Of a stretch of DNA of 64,000 bases, positions 1 to 10,471 are shown piece after piece (the first letter of the stretch is position 1; the number at the start of each line of letters is the position of its first letter). The notes below the pieces were generated by a model, which saw only the letters and a list, made by a program, of their open reading frames with translations, was not told the DNA's origin and searched no databases. A program made the translations under genes and the position numbers. Where the stretch lies: assembly GCF_030268885.1 (NCBI RefSeq), contig NZ_BSSA01000001.1:186001-250000 (forward strand), written 5' to 3'. The stretch is from Kitasatospora phosalacinea. GTDB lineage: Bacteria; Actinomycetota; Actinomycetes; Streptomycetales; Streptomycetaceae.

Positions 1-126
1 CGCGGCCGGGAGCCGTACAAGTACCGCTTCGGCGCGGTCGACCGCACCGACACCGGCTGGCTGCTGCCGCGCGGGGTGGGCGGAGCGCTGCTCTCGCTCA
101 AGCACCGCCTGCGCGGCGGGGGTTGA
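1..126 (+). CDS. C-terminal end of an unidentified protein (partial)
   Basis: An open frame enters from the left edge and ends at TGA 124-126, giving 41 residues. The tail holds an EPYKYRFGA stretch and ends in a basic LSLKHRLRGGG. An EPYK(x)RFG motif close to the C-terminus is familiar from CelD/BcsL-like GNAT acetyltransferases of actinomycetes, but this is memory of a motif, not a domain hit. Codon use is typical of the window. Without the upstream sequence the function stays open. Confidence 0.5.
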   Translation, partial: RGREPYKYRFGAVDRTDTGWLLPRGVGGALLSLKHRLRGGG

Positions 127-169
127 CGGCCCGTCGGGTCCCGGCACCGGGTCGGGCCCCGGCGCCGGG

Positions 170-592
170 TCAGGCCGTGACGTCGCCGTCCAGGTAGACC
201 CACTCGCCCCGGTGGCGGACGAAGCGGCTGTGCTCGTGCAGCGCGTCGGCCCGGCCGCCCTCCAGGTAGTGGGCGCGGAACTCGACGGTGCCCTCGGTGT
301 GGAACGGGCCGCCCTCGGCGGAGCCGAGGATCTCCAGGCGCTCCCAGCGCAGCGAGGGGTCGAAGTCGACCGCGGCGGGCCGGGTGTCCGGGTGCCAGGA
401 GCGCAGCAGGTAGGGCTCGTCGCGGACCGCGAAGGCGCTGAACCGGGAGCGCATCAGCTGCTCGGCGCTGCCCGCGGCGGCCTCGCCGCGGTGCAGGCGG
501 CCGCAGCAGTCGGCGTACCGGGCGGGCAGGCCGCAGGGGCAGTCGGTCGGGGCGGCGGGAGCGGGGGTGCGTCGGCGGGCCATGAGGTCCAT
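170..592 (-). CDS. YchJ-family (UPF0225) SEC-C motif protein
   Basis: A 140-residue protein with an N-terminal cysteine cluster CPCGLPARYADCCGRLH near residues 18-34, the zinc-binding SEC-C-like signature of the YchJ family. It is followed by the family's LMRSRFSAFAV and a C-terminal NTF2-like region with RAHYLEGG and SRFVRHRGEWVYLDG. The role of the family is unknown; zinc binding is expected from the Cys residues. The ATG at 592 is used; a second Met lies three codons in. The gene is read away from the DUF1269 gene at 760, so the 167-bp gap between them is a divergent promoter region. Confidence 0.9.
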   Translation of the reverse strand: MDLMARRRTPAPAAPTDCPCGLPARYADCCGRLHRGEAAAGSAEQLMRSRFSAFAVRDEPYLLRSWHPDTRPAAVDFDPSLRWERLEILGSAEGGPFHTEGTVEFRAHYLEGGRADALHEHSRFVRHRGEWVYLDGDVTA

Positions 593-759
593 TATCGCGC
601 GGCCGACCCCCCGGCCCGGCAGTATGATTGTCGACTTTTGTCCGGTTCGTCCCGGCGCGGCGCGGGCATGCCTCCGGGCGGCGCGGGCAGGATGAGCGGG
701 TGGCGCGCCCGGCGCGGCACCCAGGGGGACGACCGTCGGCGAGGGCGAAGGGAACCGCG

Positions 760-1254
760 ATGAGCGACCACCACCACAACGTGCTGCTGCTCGGCTTCAC
801 CGACCGGGCGGACTGCCGCCGGGCCTACGAGGACGCGATGCACCTGCCCGGGCTGCGCCAGGTGGCGGTGCTGGAGCGCGACGCCGAGGGCATCGTCGAC
901 ATCCCGGAGAGCCACATCCGCGGCGCGGGCGTCCCCACCGTCGGCTCCGGCCTGGTCGGCGGCCTGGTCGGGCTGCTCGGCGGCCCGATCGGCGTGCTGC
1001 TGGGCTTCGCCGCGGGCGCGGCGATCGGCAACGCCGCCGAGCAGAGCGAGATGACCGACGGCGGCGCCGGGCTGATCGTGCTCTCCTCCCGGGTCGACGA
1101 CGGCCGGGCGCTGCTGGTCGTCGACCTGGTCGAGCACGAGGACGGACCCGCCGACGAGCTGGCCGCCAAGTACGGTGCCTCGGTGGAGCGGATCTCCGCC
1201 GAGCAGTTCGCCGAGCAGGTCCGGATCGCCAAGGAGCAGGCCCTGGAGGACTGA
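760..1254 (+). CDS. DUF1269 domain-containing protein
   Basis: A 164-residue protein starting MSDHHHNVLLLGF. A beta-alpha N-terminal half contains the RADCRRAYEDAM segment. A glycine-rich hydrophobic segment follows (GLVGGLVGLLGGPIGVLLGF, about residues 65-85), and then a second alpha/beta part. This arrangement is the DUF1269 family, whose function is unknown; the Gly-rich segment could be a membrane hairpin. The ATG at 760 is chosen because GAAGGGA lies just upstream at about 747-753 and the homologous region begins there. The frame stays open to 628, but that upstream part has no family character. Confidence 0.85.
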   Translation: MSDHHHNVLLLGFTDRADCRRAYEDAMHLPGLRQVAVLERDAEGIVDIPESHIRGAGVPTVGSGLVGGLVGLLGGPIGVLLGFAAGAAIGNAAEQSEMTDGGAGLIVLSSRVDDGRALLVVDLVEHEDGPADELAAKYGASVERISAEQFAEQVRIAKEQALED

Positions 1255-1280
1255 CGGGCGCCCGGAGCCCTTCCGGCCCG

Positions 1281-3777
<2,497 letters not shown>

Positions 3778-3790
3778 CCGGACGGCGGCA

Positions 3791-3834
3791 GGCCCGCACC
3801 CACCGGCACGGGCGGGAGCCGGTGGGTGCGGGCC
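3791..3834. terminator. Bidirectional terminator hairpin
   Basis: A perfect 17-bp inverted repeat (arms 3791-3807 and 3818-3834, loop of 10 nt) lies between two convergent genes, the dienoyl-CoA reductase ending at 3777 and the serine protease ending at 3860. There is no U-tract, as is usual for actinomycete terminators. Confidence 0.85.
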
Positions 3835-3859
3835 CGCCGTCAGCGGATCCCCGCGGTCC

Positions 3860-4738
3860 TCAGTAGAGCGAGACCCCGTACGCGGAGAGGGCCTCGGTGA
3901 CCGGCTGGAAGAAGGTGGTGCCGCCGGTGGTGCAGTTGCCGCTGCCGCCGGAGGTCAGGCCCAGGGCCTTGGTGCCGTCGTACAGCGGGCCGCCGGAGTC
4001 GCCGCCCTCGGCGCAGACGGTGGTCTGGATCAGGCCGCTGACGGTGCCGCCGTCGGAGTAGCGGACGGTGGCGTTCAGGGCGGTGACCTTGCCGCTGTGG
4101 GTGCCGGTGGTCGAGCCGGTGCGCTTGACGGCCTCGCCGACGTACGCGTTGGCGGCGGTGAAGCCGCCCGGGTGGCTGAGCGAGGTGTTGGTGTAGCGGA
4201 CCAGGGCGTAGTCGTTGCCGGGGAAGCTGGACCCGGCGGTGGTGCCGGCCACCGTGGTCTGGCCGGAGTTGGTGTACCAGGTGCTCGCGATGTTGCCGCA
4301 GTGCCCGGCGGTCAGGAAGTAGTACGTGCTGCCCTTGACCACGTTGAAGCCCAGCGAGCAGCGGTAGCCGCCGCCGTAGATCGCGGCGCCCGCGGACAGC
4401 TTCGGGCTGAAGGTGCCGGGGGTGCGCTCGACCTTCAGGCGGGCGGAGTCCGCCCCGGCGGCCGCGGTGAGGCGGGCCAGCGCGGCCGGGGTGACGGTGC
4501 TGTCGGCCGTCACCACGACCTTCCCGGAGGCCGGATCGGTGTGCCAGGCGATGCCGTTGACGCCGCTGAGCTCGACCGAGTCGCTGACCCGGGCCAGGGC
4601 GGCGGTGGCGTCCGGCGCCGCGGTGGCGGCCCCGGCGGCGGGCACCGCGAGGGCGGTCGCCGCGGCGAGGGCGGCGGCGACGGCGAGCAGGCGGACGCCG
4701 GTGCGGCGCGGGCGGTCGGTGGTGCGCGTGGTCCTCAC
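3860..4738 (-). CDS. Secreted S1-family serine protease, streptogrisin type
   Basis: A 292-residue preproenzyme. A basic N-terminus and hydrophobic core ([21 protein letters not shown], about 16-36) form a signal peptide. A pro-region runs to about residue 117, and the mature chymotrypsin-fold domain starts near [15 protein letters not shown]. The catalytic triad is visible: His146 in TAGHCG, Asp176 in NDYALV and Ser248 in GDSGGP. Paired cysteines match streptogrisin disulfides. Length is like streptogrisin A/B precursors. GTG at 4738 is preferred over an ATG at 4810 because AGGAGGAG stands 5-6 nt upstream and the signal peptide then has normal length. Confidence 0.93.
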   Translation of the reverse strand: MRTTRTTDRPRRTGVRLLAVAAALAAATALAVPAAGAATAAPDATAALARVSDSVELSGVNGIAWHTDPASGKVVVTADSTVTPAALARLTAAAGADSARLKVERTPGTFSPKLSAGAAIYGGGYRCSLGFNVVKGSTYYFLTAGHCGNIASTWYTNSGQTTVAGTTAGSSFPGNDYALVRYTNTSLSHPGGFTAANAYVGEAVKRTGSTTGTHSGKVTALNATVRYSDGGTVSGLIQTTVCAEGGDSGGPLYDGTKALGLTSGGSGNCTTGGTTFFQPVTEALSAYGVSLY

Positions 4739-4910
4739 AGATCTCCTCCTGGGGGAGTGGGAGAGGCCCTGGGGTAGGGGCCGTGAGGCGCGGGCAGGGG
4801 AGGTCGGCACCGGCTCGTGGCCCGGCGCTTGATCTGACCCTGACAGGCGCTATCCGGGAGTATGCGGACGCCAGGCGGAGCTGCGCAAGACCCCGTAAGC
4901 GCTTTCCCAT

Positions 4911-4922
4911 CCGACCGGTCGG
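4911..4922. promoter_or_regulatory. 12-bp palindrome in the protease/PadR gap
   Basis: CCGACCGGTCGG is a perfect palindrome, followed by a further GGTCGG, giving overlapping half sites. It lies about midway in the 273-bp gap between the divergent protease (start 4738) and PadR gene (start 5012). It may be an operator for either. GC-rich palindromes also arise by chance in such DNA, so confidence is low. Confidence 0.3.
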
Positions 4923-5011
4923 TCGGCAACGCCGGTGCGCGGCCCACCTCCTGAGCCGACGTCACAGGTCAGCGCCCCGCCGGGGCCCGGCCTGCCCGTA
5001 CGATCGGCCGC

Positions 5012-5563
5012 ATGTCACTGCCGCACGCGATCCTCACCGCCCTGCTGGAGAAGCCGTCCTCGGGGCTGGAGTTGACCCGGCGGTTCGACCGGTCGATCGG
5101 CTTCTTCTGGTCGGCCACCCACCAGCAGATCTACCGCGAGCTCGGGCGCCTGGAGCGCGCGGGCCTGGTCCGGGCGTCGGGGCCGGGGGCGGGGCGCGGG
5201 CAGCGCAAGGAGTACGAGGTGCTGCCGGACGGGCGGGCCGAGCTGGCCCGGTGGGCCGCCCTGCCGCAGGACCCGAAGCCCGTCCGCGACCCGCTGCTGC
5301 TGCGGCTGCGGGCCGCCGCCGTGCTGGGCCTGGACGGGCTGGGGGAGGAGCTGGCCCGGCACCGCGAACTGCACCGGGCGCAGCTCGCCGAGTACCTGGA
5401 GATCGAGCGGCGGGACTTCCCGCCGGAGGCCGCGGCCGGGGAGAACCGGCTGCAGCACCTGGTGCTGCGCGGCGGCATCCAGCTGGAGTCGTTCTGGCTG
5501 GCGTGGCTGGACGAGGCGCTGGGGGAGACGGCGGAAGGGGCGGTGGAGGAGGGGCGGGAATAG
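5012..5563 (+). CDS. PadR-family transcriptional regulator
   Basis: A 183-residue protein. Residues 1-90 form the PadR winged helix (MSLPHAILTALLEKPSSG, then FFWSATHQQIYRELGRLERAGLV and the wing YEVLPDGRAELARW). A C-terminal Vir-like helical part (RELHRAQLAEYLEIERRDF) serves in dimerisation. PadR proteins are usually repressors relieved by phenolic or other small ligands. TACGAT at 4999-5004 lies 7 nt before the ATG with no Shine-Dalgarno sequence, so a leaderless transcript is likely. It sits 66 bp upstream of the luciferase-like monooxygenase start and is a natural candidate regulator of it. Confidence 0.88.
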   Translation: MSLPHAILTALLEKPSSGLELTRRFDRSIGFFWSATHQQIYRELGRLERAGLVRASGPGAGRGQRKEYEVLPDGRAELARWAALPQDPKPVRDPLLLRLRAAAVLGLDGLGEELARHRELHRAQLAEYLEIERRDFPPEAAAGENRLQHLVLRGGIQLESFWLAWLDEALGETAEGAVEEGRE

Positions 5564-5592
5564 GGGCGGGTGGCGTGCCGTTGTCGCGAGTG

Positions 5593-5610
5593 GTTGAATG
5601 TTGAATCAAC
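5593..5610. promoter_or_regulatory. GTTGA/TCAAC operator candidate upstream of the LLM gene
   Basis: The stretch contains GTTGAATCAAC at 5600-5610, a perfect palindrome around a central A, plus an extra GTTGA half site at 5593-5597. It is the only AT-rich patch between the PadR stop and the GTG at 5630 and lies 20-37 bp before that start. A MarR- or PadR-type regulator could bind here and block the promoter. Confidence 0.5.
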
Positions 5611-5629
5611 CTCGAAGGAGTTGAGAGCG

Positions 5630-6721
5630 GTGCAGTTCGGCATCTTCAGCGTCGGCGACGTGACCACCGACCCCACCAACGGGCGGACCCCGACCGAGCA
5701 CGAGCGGATCAAGGCCATGGTGGCCATCGCGCTCAAGGCCGAGGAGGTCGGGCTCGACGTGTTCGCCACCGGCGAGCACCACAACCCGCCGTTCGTCCCG
5801 TCCTCGCCCACCACCATGCTCGGCTACGTCGCGGCCCGCACGGAGAAGCTGATCCTCTCCACCTCGACCACGCTGATCACCACCAACGACCCGGTGAAGA
5901 TCGCCGAGGACTTCGCGATGCTCCAGCACCTCGCCGAGGGCCGGGTCGACGTGATGATGGGCCGCGGCAACACCGGCCCGGTCTACCCCTGGTTCGGCAA
6001 GGACATCCGCCAGGGCATCCCGCTCGCCGTCGAGAACTACGCGCTGCTGCACCAGCTCTGGCGCGAGGAGAACGTCGACTGGCAGGGCCGCTTCCGCACC
6101 CCCCTGCAGTCCTTCACCTCCACCCCGCGCCCGCTCGACGACACCCCGCCGTTCGTCTGGCACGGCTCCATCCGCAGCCCCGAGATCGCCGAACAGGCCG
6201 CCTACTACGGCGACGGCTTCTTCGCCAACAACATCTTCTGGCCCAAGGAGCACTTCCAGCGGCTGATCGAGCTCTACCGGGAGCGCTACGCCCACTACGG
6301 CCACGGCACCCCCGAGCAGGCGATCGTCGGCCTCGGCGGCCAGGTCTTCATGCGGAAGAACTCCCAGGACGCCGTCCGCGAGTTCCGCCCGTACTTCGAC
6401 AACGCCCCGGTCTACGGCCACGGCCCCTCGCTGGAGGAGTTCACCGCGCAGACCCCGCTCACCGTCGGCAGCCCGCAGGAGGTCATCGAGAAGACGCTCG
6501 CCTTCCGCGACACCTTCGGCGACTACCAGCGCCAGCTCTTCCTGATGGACCACGCCGGGCTCCCGCTCAAGACCGTCCTGGAACAGCTCGACCTGCTCGG
6601 CGAGGAGGTCGTCCCGGTGCTGCGCGCCGAGTTCGCCAAGAACCGCCCGGCCGAGGTGCCGGACGGGCCCACCCACGCCGCGCGGGTGGCCGCCAAGGAG
6701 ACGGAGGTGGCGTCGAAGTGA
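5630..6721 (+). CDS. LLM-class flavin-dependent oxidoreductase (CE1758-like)
   Basis: A 363-residue bacterial-luciferase-like monooxygenase (QFGIFSVGDV at the start, FATGEHHNPPF, LSTSTTLITTNDPVKIAEDFAMLQHLAEGRVDVMMGRG, HGSIRSPEIAEQAAYYGDGFF). It should use reduced FMN and O2 on an unknown substrate. GTG at 5630 follows AAGGAG (5615-5620) at good spacing; the frame is open further upstream but has no family character there. Its stop overlaps the GTG of the next gene by 4 nt (GTGA), so the two are translationally coupled. The neighbour is the matching FMN reductase, a pairing described for Corynebacterium CE1758/CE1759. Confidence 0.9.
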   Translation: MQFGIFSVGDVTTDPTNGRTPTEHERIKAMVAIALKAEEVGLDVFATGEHHNPPFVPSSPTTMLGYVAARTEKLILSTSTTLITTNDPVKIAEDFAMLQHLAEGRVDVMMGRGNTGPVYPWFGKDIRQGIPLAVENYALLHQLWREENVDWQGRFRTPLQSFTSTPRPLDDTPPFVWHGSIRSPEIAEQAAYYGDGFFANNIFWPKEHFQRLIELYRERYAHYGHGTPEQAIVGLGGQVFMRKNSQDAVREFRPYFDNAPVYGHGPSLEEFTAQTPLTVGSPQEVIEKTLAFRDTFGDYQRQLFLMDHAGLPLKTVLEQLDLLGEEVVPVLRAEFAKNRPAEVPDGPTHAARVAAKETEVASK

Positions 6722-7347
6722 GCGCCCTCAAGCTCGTCGTGGTGACGGCCGGGCTCAGCGTCCCCTCCTCCACCCGGCTGCTCGCCGACCGCCTCGCCGA
6801 GGCCACCGCCCGCGACCTGCGCGAAACCGGGCGGGAGGTGGACGTCCGGGTCGTCGAACTGCGCGAGCTCGCCCGCGACGTCGCCGACAACCTGGTCACC
6901 GGCTTCCCGCCGCCCGCCCTGCGCGACGCCGTCCGGGCGGTGGAGGAGGCGGACGGGATCATCGCCGTCACGCCGATCTTCTCCGCCTCCTACAGCGGAC
7001 TGTTCAAGTCCTTCGTGGACGTGCTCGACAGGGACGCGCTGACCGGCAAGCCCGTGCTGGTCGCCGCCACCGGCGGCACCGCCCGGCACAGCCTCGCCCT
7101 CGAGCACGCGATGCGACCGCTGTTCGCCTACCTGCGCGCCGTGGTCGTCCCCACCGCGGTCTTCGCCGCCTCCGAGGACTGGGGCGCGAACGGCGCCGAC
7201 GGCTCGCTCGCCGGACGGATCGCCCGCGCGGCGGGCGAACTCGCCGAGAGCCTGGCCGGCCGCCCCGCCGCCCCCCGCGCCCGGACGGCCGAGCCCGAGC
7301 AGGTCGTCCCCTTCGCCCAGCAACTCGCGGCGCTGCGCGCCCACTGA
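6718..7347 (+). CDS. NAD(P)H-dependent FMN reductase (CE1759-like)
   Basis: A 209-residue flavodoxin-fold protein. It has an N-terminal LVVVTAGLSVPSSTRLLADRLAEAT phosphate-binding region, the central VTPIFSASYSGLFKSFVDVLD that contacts FMN, and VLVAATGGTARHSLALEHAMRPLFAYLRA. This is the NADPH-dependent FMN reductase family. It most likely supplies reduced FMN to the monooxygenase just upstream, whose stop codon overlaps its GTG start by 4 nt. The C-terminal 25 residues are basic and proline-rich. The GNAT gene follows after 18 bp, so all three may form one transcript. Confidence 0.88.
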   Translation: MSALKLVVVTAGLSVPSSTRLLADRLAEATARDLRETGREVDVRVVELRELARDVADNLVTGFPPPALRDAVRAVEEADGIIAVTPIFSASYSGLFKSFVDVLDRDALTGKPVLVAATGGTARHSLALEHAMRPLFAYLRAVVVPTAVFAASEDWGANGADGSLAGRIARAAGELAESLAGRPAAPRARTAEPEQVVPFAQQLAALRAH

Positions 7348-7365
7348 CACCGAGGAGTCACCACG

Positions 7366-7677
7366 ATGGAACCCCAGGTCCACGACAACGCCGAGCAGTC
7401 CCGGTTCGAGATCAGCACCGACGCCGGACCCGCCGGCTTCGCCGAGTACCAACTCCGCGACGAGGGGCGCACCGTGGCCTTCGTGCACACCGTCATCGAC
7501 CCCGCCTTCGAGGGGCAGGGCCTCGGCGGCAAGCTGGCCCGCGCCGCGCTGGACACCGTCCGCGAGCGCGGCGCGAGCGTCCTGCCGTACTGCCCGTTCA
7601 TCCGCGGCTGGATCGCCAAGCACCCGGAGTACGTGGAGCTGGTGCCGGAGGGGAAGCGGGCCAAGTTCGACCTCTGA
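7366..7677 (+). CDS. Small GNAT-family N-acetyltransferase (YidJ/NATD1-like)
   Basis: A 103-residue protein: FEISTDAGPAGFAEYQL, VAFVHTVIDPAFEGQGLGGKLARAALD (acetyl-CoA pyrophosphate-binding loop EGQGLGGKL at about 45-53), then VLPYCPFIRGWIAKHPEY, the C-terminal signature of this short COG2388-type GNAT group. Substrate unknown. CGAGGAG at 7351-7357 gives a good ribosome site before the ATG. It is the third gene in line after the LLM/FMN reductase pair; functional linkage is only inferred from position. Confidence 0.9.
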   Translation: MEPQVHDNAEQSRFEISTDAGPAGFAEYQLRDEGRTVAFVHTVIDPAFEGQGLGGKLARAALDTVRERGASVLPYCPFIRGWIAKHPEYVELVPEGKRAKFDL

Positions 7678-7689
7678 GACGCCCGCAGG

Positions 7690-7840
7690 GGCGAAGCCGG
7701 GGGCGCGGGGAACTGCGCGGCCGAGCGGGCACGCACAGCCGGATCGCGAGGCAGGACGAGAGCTTGCACCATCCGGCGATCTTGCTGACGTGTGCCTTCC
7801 GCCGCGCGCAGTTCCCGCGCCCCCGGTCCCGCTTTGCCGC
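7690..7840. repeat. Dispersed long inverted repeat
   Basis: Two near-complementary arms flank about 80 nt: 7697-7721 (GGGGGCGCGGGGAACTGCGC core) and 7801-7826 (its complement with a 2-nt insertion). Outer flanks also match (GGCGAAGCC against GGTCCCGCTTTGCC). Units with a GGGGCGCGGGGAACTGCGCG core are scattered between genes in many Streptomyces genomes. It fills most of the 224-bp gap after the GNAT gene. It could end that transcript; whether it is mobile is unknown. Confidence 0.75.
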
Positions 7841-7901
7841 TCCTTGCCGGGTTGGTGCGGGGCGTGGACGAACGGCCCGGTGGGGGCTATCGTCGCCGGT
7901 C

Positions 7902-8720
7902 GTGACGTTCTCCATCGTGGCCCGACAGGGCACCGCGTTCGGTGTCGCCGTGGCGAGCAAGTTCCTGTCGGTCGGGGCGCTGGTGCCCGCGGCCGAGGCC
8001 GGCGTGGGCGCGGTGGCGACGCAGGCGTGGGCCAACGTCGCGTACCGGCCGCAGGGGATGGCGGTGCTGCGCAGCGGGGTCGGGGCGGCCGGGACGGTGG
8101 CGGCGCTGCTCGCGGCGGACGAGGGGCGGGCGCACCGGCAGGTGGGGGTGGTCGGGCCCGCGGGGGACGGGGTGACGTACACGGGGGCGGAGTGCCTGCC
8201 GTGGGCCGGGGGCGTCGCGGGGGACGGGTACGCGATCCAGGGGAACATCCTCACCGGGCCCGAAGTGGTGCGGGACATGCAGGCGGCCTGGCTGGCTTCC
8301 GCTCGACTCCCCTTCGCAGAAAGACTGGTGGCCGCCCTCGCGGCGGGCGACGCGGCGGGCGGGGACGCCCGCGGGCGGCAGAGCGCCGCGCTGTACGCGG
8401 TGGAGCCGGGGCGGGGGGTCGGCGGCTGGGGCGACACCGCCTACGACCTCCGGGTGGACGACCACCCGGAGCCGGTCGCCGAGCTGCACCGGCTGCTGGC
8501 CGTCCACGAGGTGCTGCACGGGGCTTCGGACCCGGCGCAGTTGCTGCCGCTGGAGGGGGAACTCGCGTCCGAGGTGCGGGACCTGCTCGGTGCGCTGGGG
8601 TACGACTCGCTGGAGCGCTGGGCGGGGGTGGAGAACCTGGAGGGCCGTCTCGCCGCGGGACGGATCGACCCGGTGGTCCTCGACCACCTGCGGACGGCAG
8701 CCTCCAGGGCGGCGGGCTGA
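7902..8720 (+). CDS. DUF1028 domain-containing protein
   Basis: A 272-residue protein. Residues 1 to about 200 are the DUF1028 domain: VTFSIVARQGTAFGVAVAS, VPAAEAGVGAVATQAWANVAYRP, GYAIQGNILTG and the final GGWGDTAYDLRVDDHPEPVAEL. The domain has an Ntn-hydrolase-like look and unknown activity. The remaining 70 residues are a helical tail with a LLGALGYDSLERWAGVENLEGRL segment. GTG at 7902 is chosen because TATCGT lies at 7888-7893, 8 nt upstream, which suggests a leaderless start, and because the domain begins directly there. It converges on the trans-sulfuration gene with 5 bp between stops. Confidence 0.87.
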   Translation: MTFSIVARQGTAFGVAVASKFLSVGALVPAAEAGVGAVATQAWANVAYRPQGMAVLRSGVGAAGTVAALLAADEGRAHRQVGVVGPAGDGVTYTGAECLPWAGGVAGDGYAIQGNILTGPEVVRDMQAAWLASARLPFAERLVAALAAGDAAGGDARGRQSAALYAVEPGRGVGGWGDTAYDLRVDDHPEPVAELHRLLAVHEVLHGASDPAQLLPLEGELASEVRDLLGALGYDSLERWAGVENLEGRLAAGRIDPVVLDHLRTAASRAAG

Positions 8721-8725
8721 GGCGG

Positions 8726-9877
8726 CTACCGCAGCAGGGCCTTGGCCAGGTCGGCGATCAGGTCGTCCGGGTCCTCCAGCCCGACGGACAGCCGCAGCAG
8801 GGCCGGGGCCGGCTTGTGGGCGGCGGCGACCGGGCGGTGGGTGAGCGAGGCGGGGTGCTGGATCAGGGTGTCGACGCCGCCGAGCGAGACCGCGTGGGTG
8901 ATCAGCTCGCAGCGTTCGGCGACCGCCGCGGCGTGCTCGAAGCCGCCGGTGGTCTCGAAGGCCAGGGTGCTTCCGCCGCCGAGGAGTTGGCGCCCGAGCA
9001 GCGGCGAGCCGGAGCGACCGGGGTAGTGCACGGCGGCGACCCCGGGCTGGTCGGCCAGCCAGTCGGCGATCCGGGCGGCGGAGGCGGACGCGGCGCGCAC
9101 CCGCAGCGGCAGGGTCTGCAGGCCGCGGTGCAGCAGGTAGCCGGCCAGCGGGTGCAGGACCGCGCCGGTGACGGCCCGGACCCGGCGCAGCCGGCGCGCC
9201 CAGTCGGGGGTGCAGGCGACCGCTCCGGCGAGCACGTCGCCGTGGCCGCCGATCGACTTGGTCGCGGAGTGCAGCACCAGGGTGGCGCCGAACGCGGCGG
9301 GCCGCTGCAGGACGGGGGTGGCGAAGGTGTTGTCGACCAGCAGCGGCACCCCGCCGCAGCGTTCGGCGACGGCGGCCAGGTCGAGCAGGTCGAGGGTGGG
9401 GTTGCCGGGGGTCTCGACCAGGACGAGCCCGGTGTCCGGGCGCAGGGCGGCGGCCAGGGTGTCGGGGGCGGCCCAGGTGACCTCGGTGCCGAGCAGGCCG
9501 GAGTCCAGCAGGTGGTCGGAGCCGCCGTACAGCGGGCGCAGCGCGACCACGTGCCGTCGGCCGTCCGCGGCGGCGGCGAGCAGGCAGGCGGAGAGCGCGG
9601 CCATGCCGGAGGAGAAGGCCACCGCCTCGGCGCAGCCCTCCAGCTCGGCGAGGGCCTGTTCGAAGCGGGCGACGGTGGGGTTCCACAGCCGCTGGTAGAC
9701 CAGGCCGCCGTCGGCGGGCGGCCGTTCGCCGGTGGCCAGTGCCTGGTAGGCGTCGCCGCCGGTGGAGAGGTCCGGTACCGGGTAGGTGGTGGACAGGTCG
9801 AGCGGGGGGACGTGCGCGCCGAGGCGGGCGAGGTCGTCGCGGCCGGCGTGCACGGCCCGGGTGTCGAGTCGGCTCAT
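8726..9877 (-). CDS. PLP-dependent trans-sulfuration enzyme (Cys/Met metabolism family)
   Basis: A 383-residue fold-type I enzyme. Features: TRAVHAGRDD at the start, Y61QRLWNPT, FSSGMAALSA, RPLYGGSDHLL, VETPGNPTLDLLDL, VDNTFATPVLQRP, and the PLP lysine Lys207 in HSATKSIGGHGD. Family members are cystathionine gamma-synthase, gamma- or beta-lyase, and methionine gamma-lyase; the sequence alone does not separate these. It diverges from an Lrp/AsnC regulator, and that layout fits amino-acid-responsive control, most simply of methionine or homocysteine breakdown. The ATG is at 9877. Confidence 0.87.
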   Translation of the reverse strand: MSRLDTRAVHAGRDDLARLGAHVPPLDLSTTYPVPDLSTGGDAYQALATGERPPADGGLVYQRLWNPTVARFEQALAELEGCAEAVAFSSGMAALSACLLAAAADGRRHVVALRPLYGGSDHLLDSGLLGTEVTWAAPDTLAAALRPDTGLVLVETPGNPTLDLLDLAAVAERCGGVPLLVDNTFATPVLQRPAAFGATLVLHSATKSIGGHGDVLAGAVACTPDWARRLRRVRAVTGAVLHPLAGYLLHRGLQTLPLRVRAASASAARIADWLADQPGVAAVHYPGRSGSPLLGRQLLGGGSTLAFETTGGFEHAAAVAERCELITHAVSLGGVDTLIQHPASLTHRPVAAAHKPAPALLRLSVGLEDPDDLIADLAKALLR

Positions 9878-9956
9878 GGCCGTTGATGGTGAAGTTGAAA
9901 GCGTCGAATGGCCAGGGCGGCGGCAGATGATTCGGCCCGGACGGGTGCCCTCTTGC

Positions 9957-10001
9957 GAATGTTCGGCGCGGACGGCCACGCTGAGGGCGTGCCGAACATT
10001 C
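9957..10001. promoter_or_regulatory. 11-bp inverted repeat overlapping the Lrp start codon
   Basis: GAATGTTCGGC at 9957-9967 is matched exactly by GCCGAACATTC at 9991-10001, 23 nt apart. The right arm overlaps the last base of the proposed GTG start (9989-9991). It may be an Lrp autoregulatory site, or, in RNA, a hairpin that hides the start codon. Confidence 0.55.
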
Positions 10002-10471
10002 CACGGGCCCGTGCGGCGGAGCTCGACGCCGTCGACCGGGCGATCGTCCGGGCGCTGCTGGTGAACGCCCGGACGCCCAACAACGCGCTGGCGGAGCAGG
10101 TCGGGGTCGCCCCGTCCACCTGCCTGGCGCGGGTGCGGGCGCTGCGCGAGCGCGGGGTGATCGCGGGCTACCACGCGGAGGTGGACCTGCCCTCGGTCGG
10201 GCTGCCGCTGCAGGCGATGATCTCGGTGCGGCTGCGGGCGCACACCCGGGAGCAGAACGGCAGCTTCCGGGCCGCGGCTCCCGAACTGCCGGGCGTGCTG
10301 GCGGTGTTCCACATGGCGGGCAGCGACGACTACCTGCTGCACGTGGCGGTGGCCGACCCGGAGGCGCTGCGCTGCTTCGTGGTCGACCACCTGACGACCC
10401 ACCCGGCGGTCGCGCAGACCCGCACCAACCTGGTGTTCGAGCGCGTCCCGGGCGGCGGCCCGGACATCTGA
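9989..10471 (+). CDS. Lrp/AsnC-family transcriptional regulator
   Basis: From GTG 9989 the protein has 160 residues: an AsnC helix-turn-helix (LDAVDRAIVRALLVNARTPNNALAEQVGVAPSTCLARVRALRERGVI) followed by a RAM ligand-binding domain (AMISVRLRAHT, VFHMAGSDDYLLHVAVADPEALRCFVVDHL). The length then equals normal Lrp proteins. Starts at 9908 or 9959 would add 27 or 10 residues of no family character. No clear Shine-Dalgarno sequence is visible; CTGAGGG at 9981-9987 is closest. It probably controls the divergent trans-sulfuration enzyme and itself. Confidence 0.88.
   Translation: MPNIPRARAAELDAVDRAIVRALLVNARTPNNALAEQVGVAPSTCLARVRALRERGVIAGYHAEVDLPSVGLPLQAMISVRLRAHTREQNGSFRAAAPELPGVLAVFHMAGSDDYLLHVAVADPEALRCFVVDHLTTHPAVAQTRTNLVFERVPGGGPDI

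Noticed and set aside
4911..4922. CCGACCGGTCGG as a firm TetR operator
   Set aside because: It is purely GC-rich and 12 bp long; such palindromes occur by chance in this genome. It is listed only as a weak candidate.
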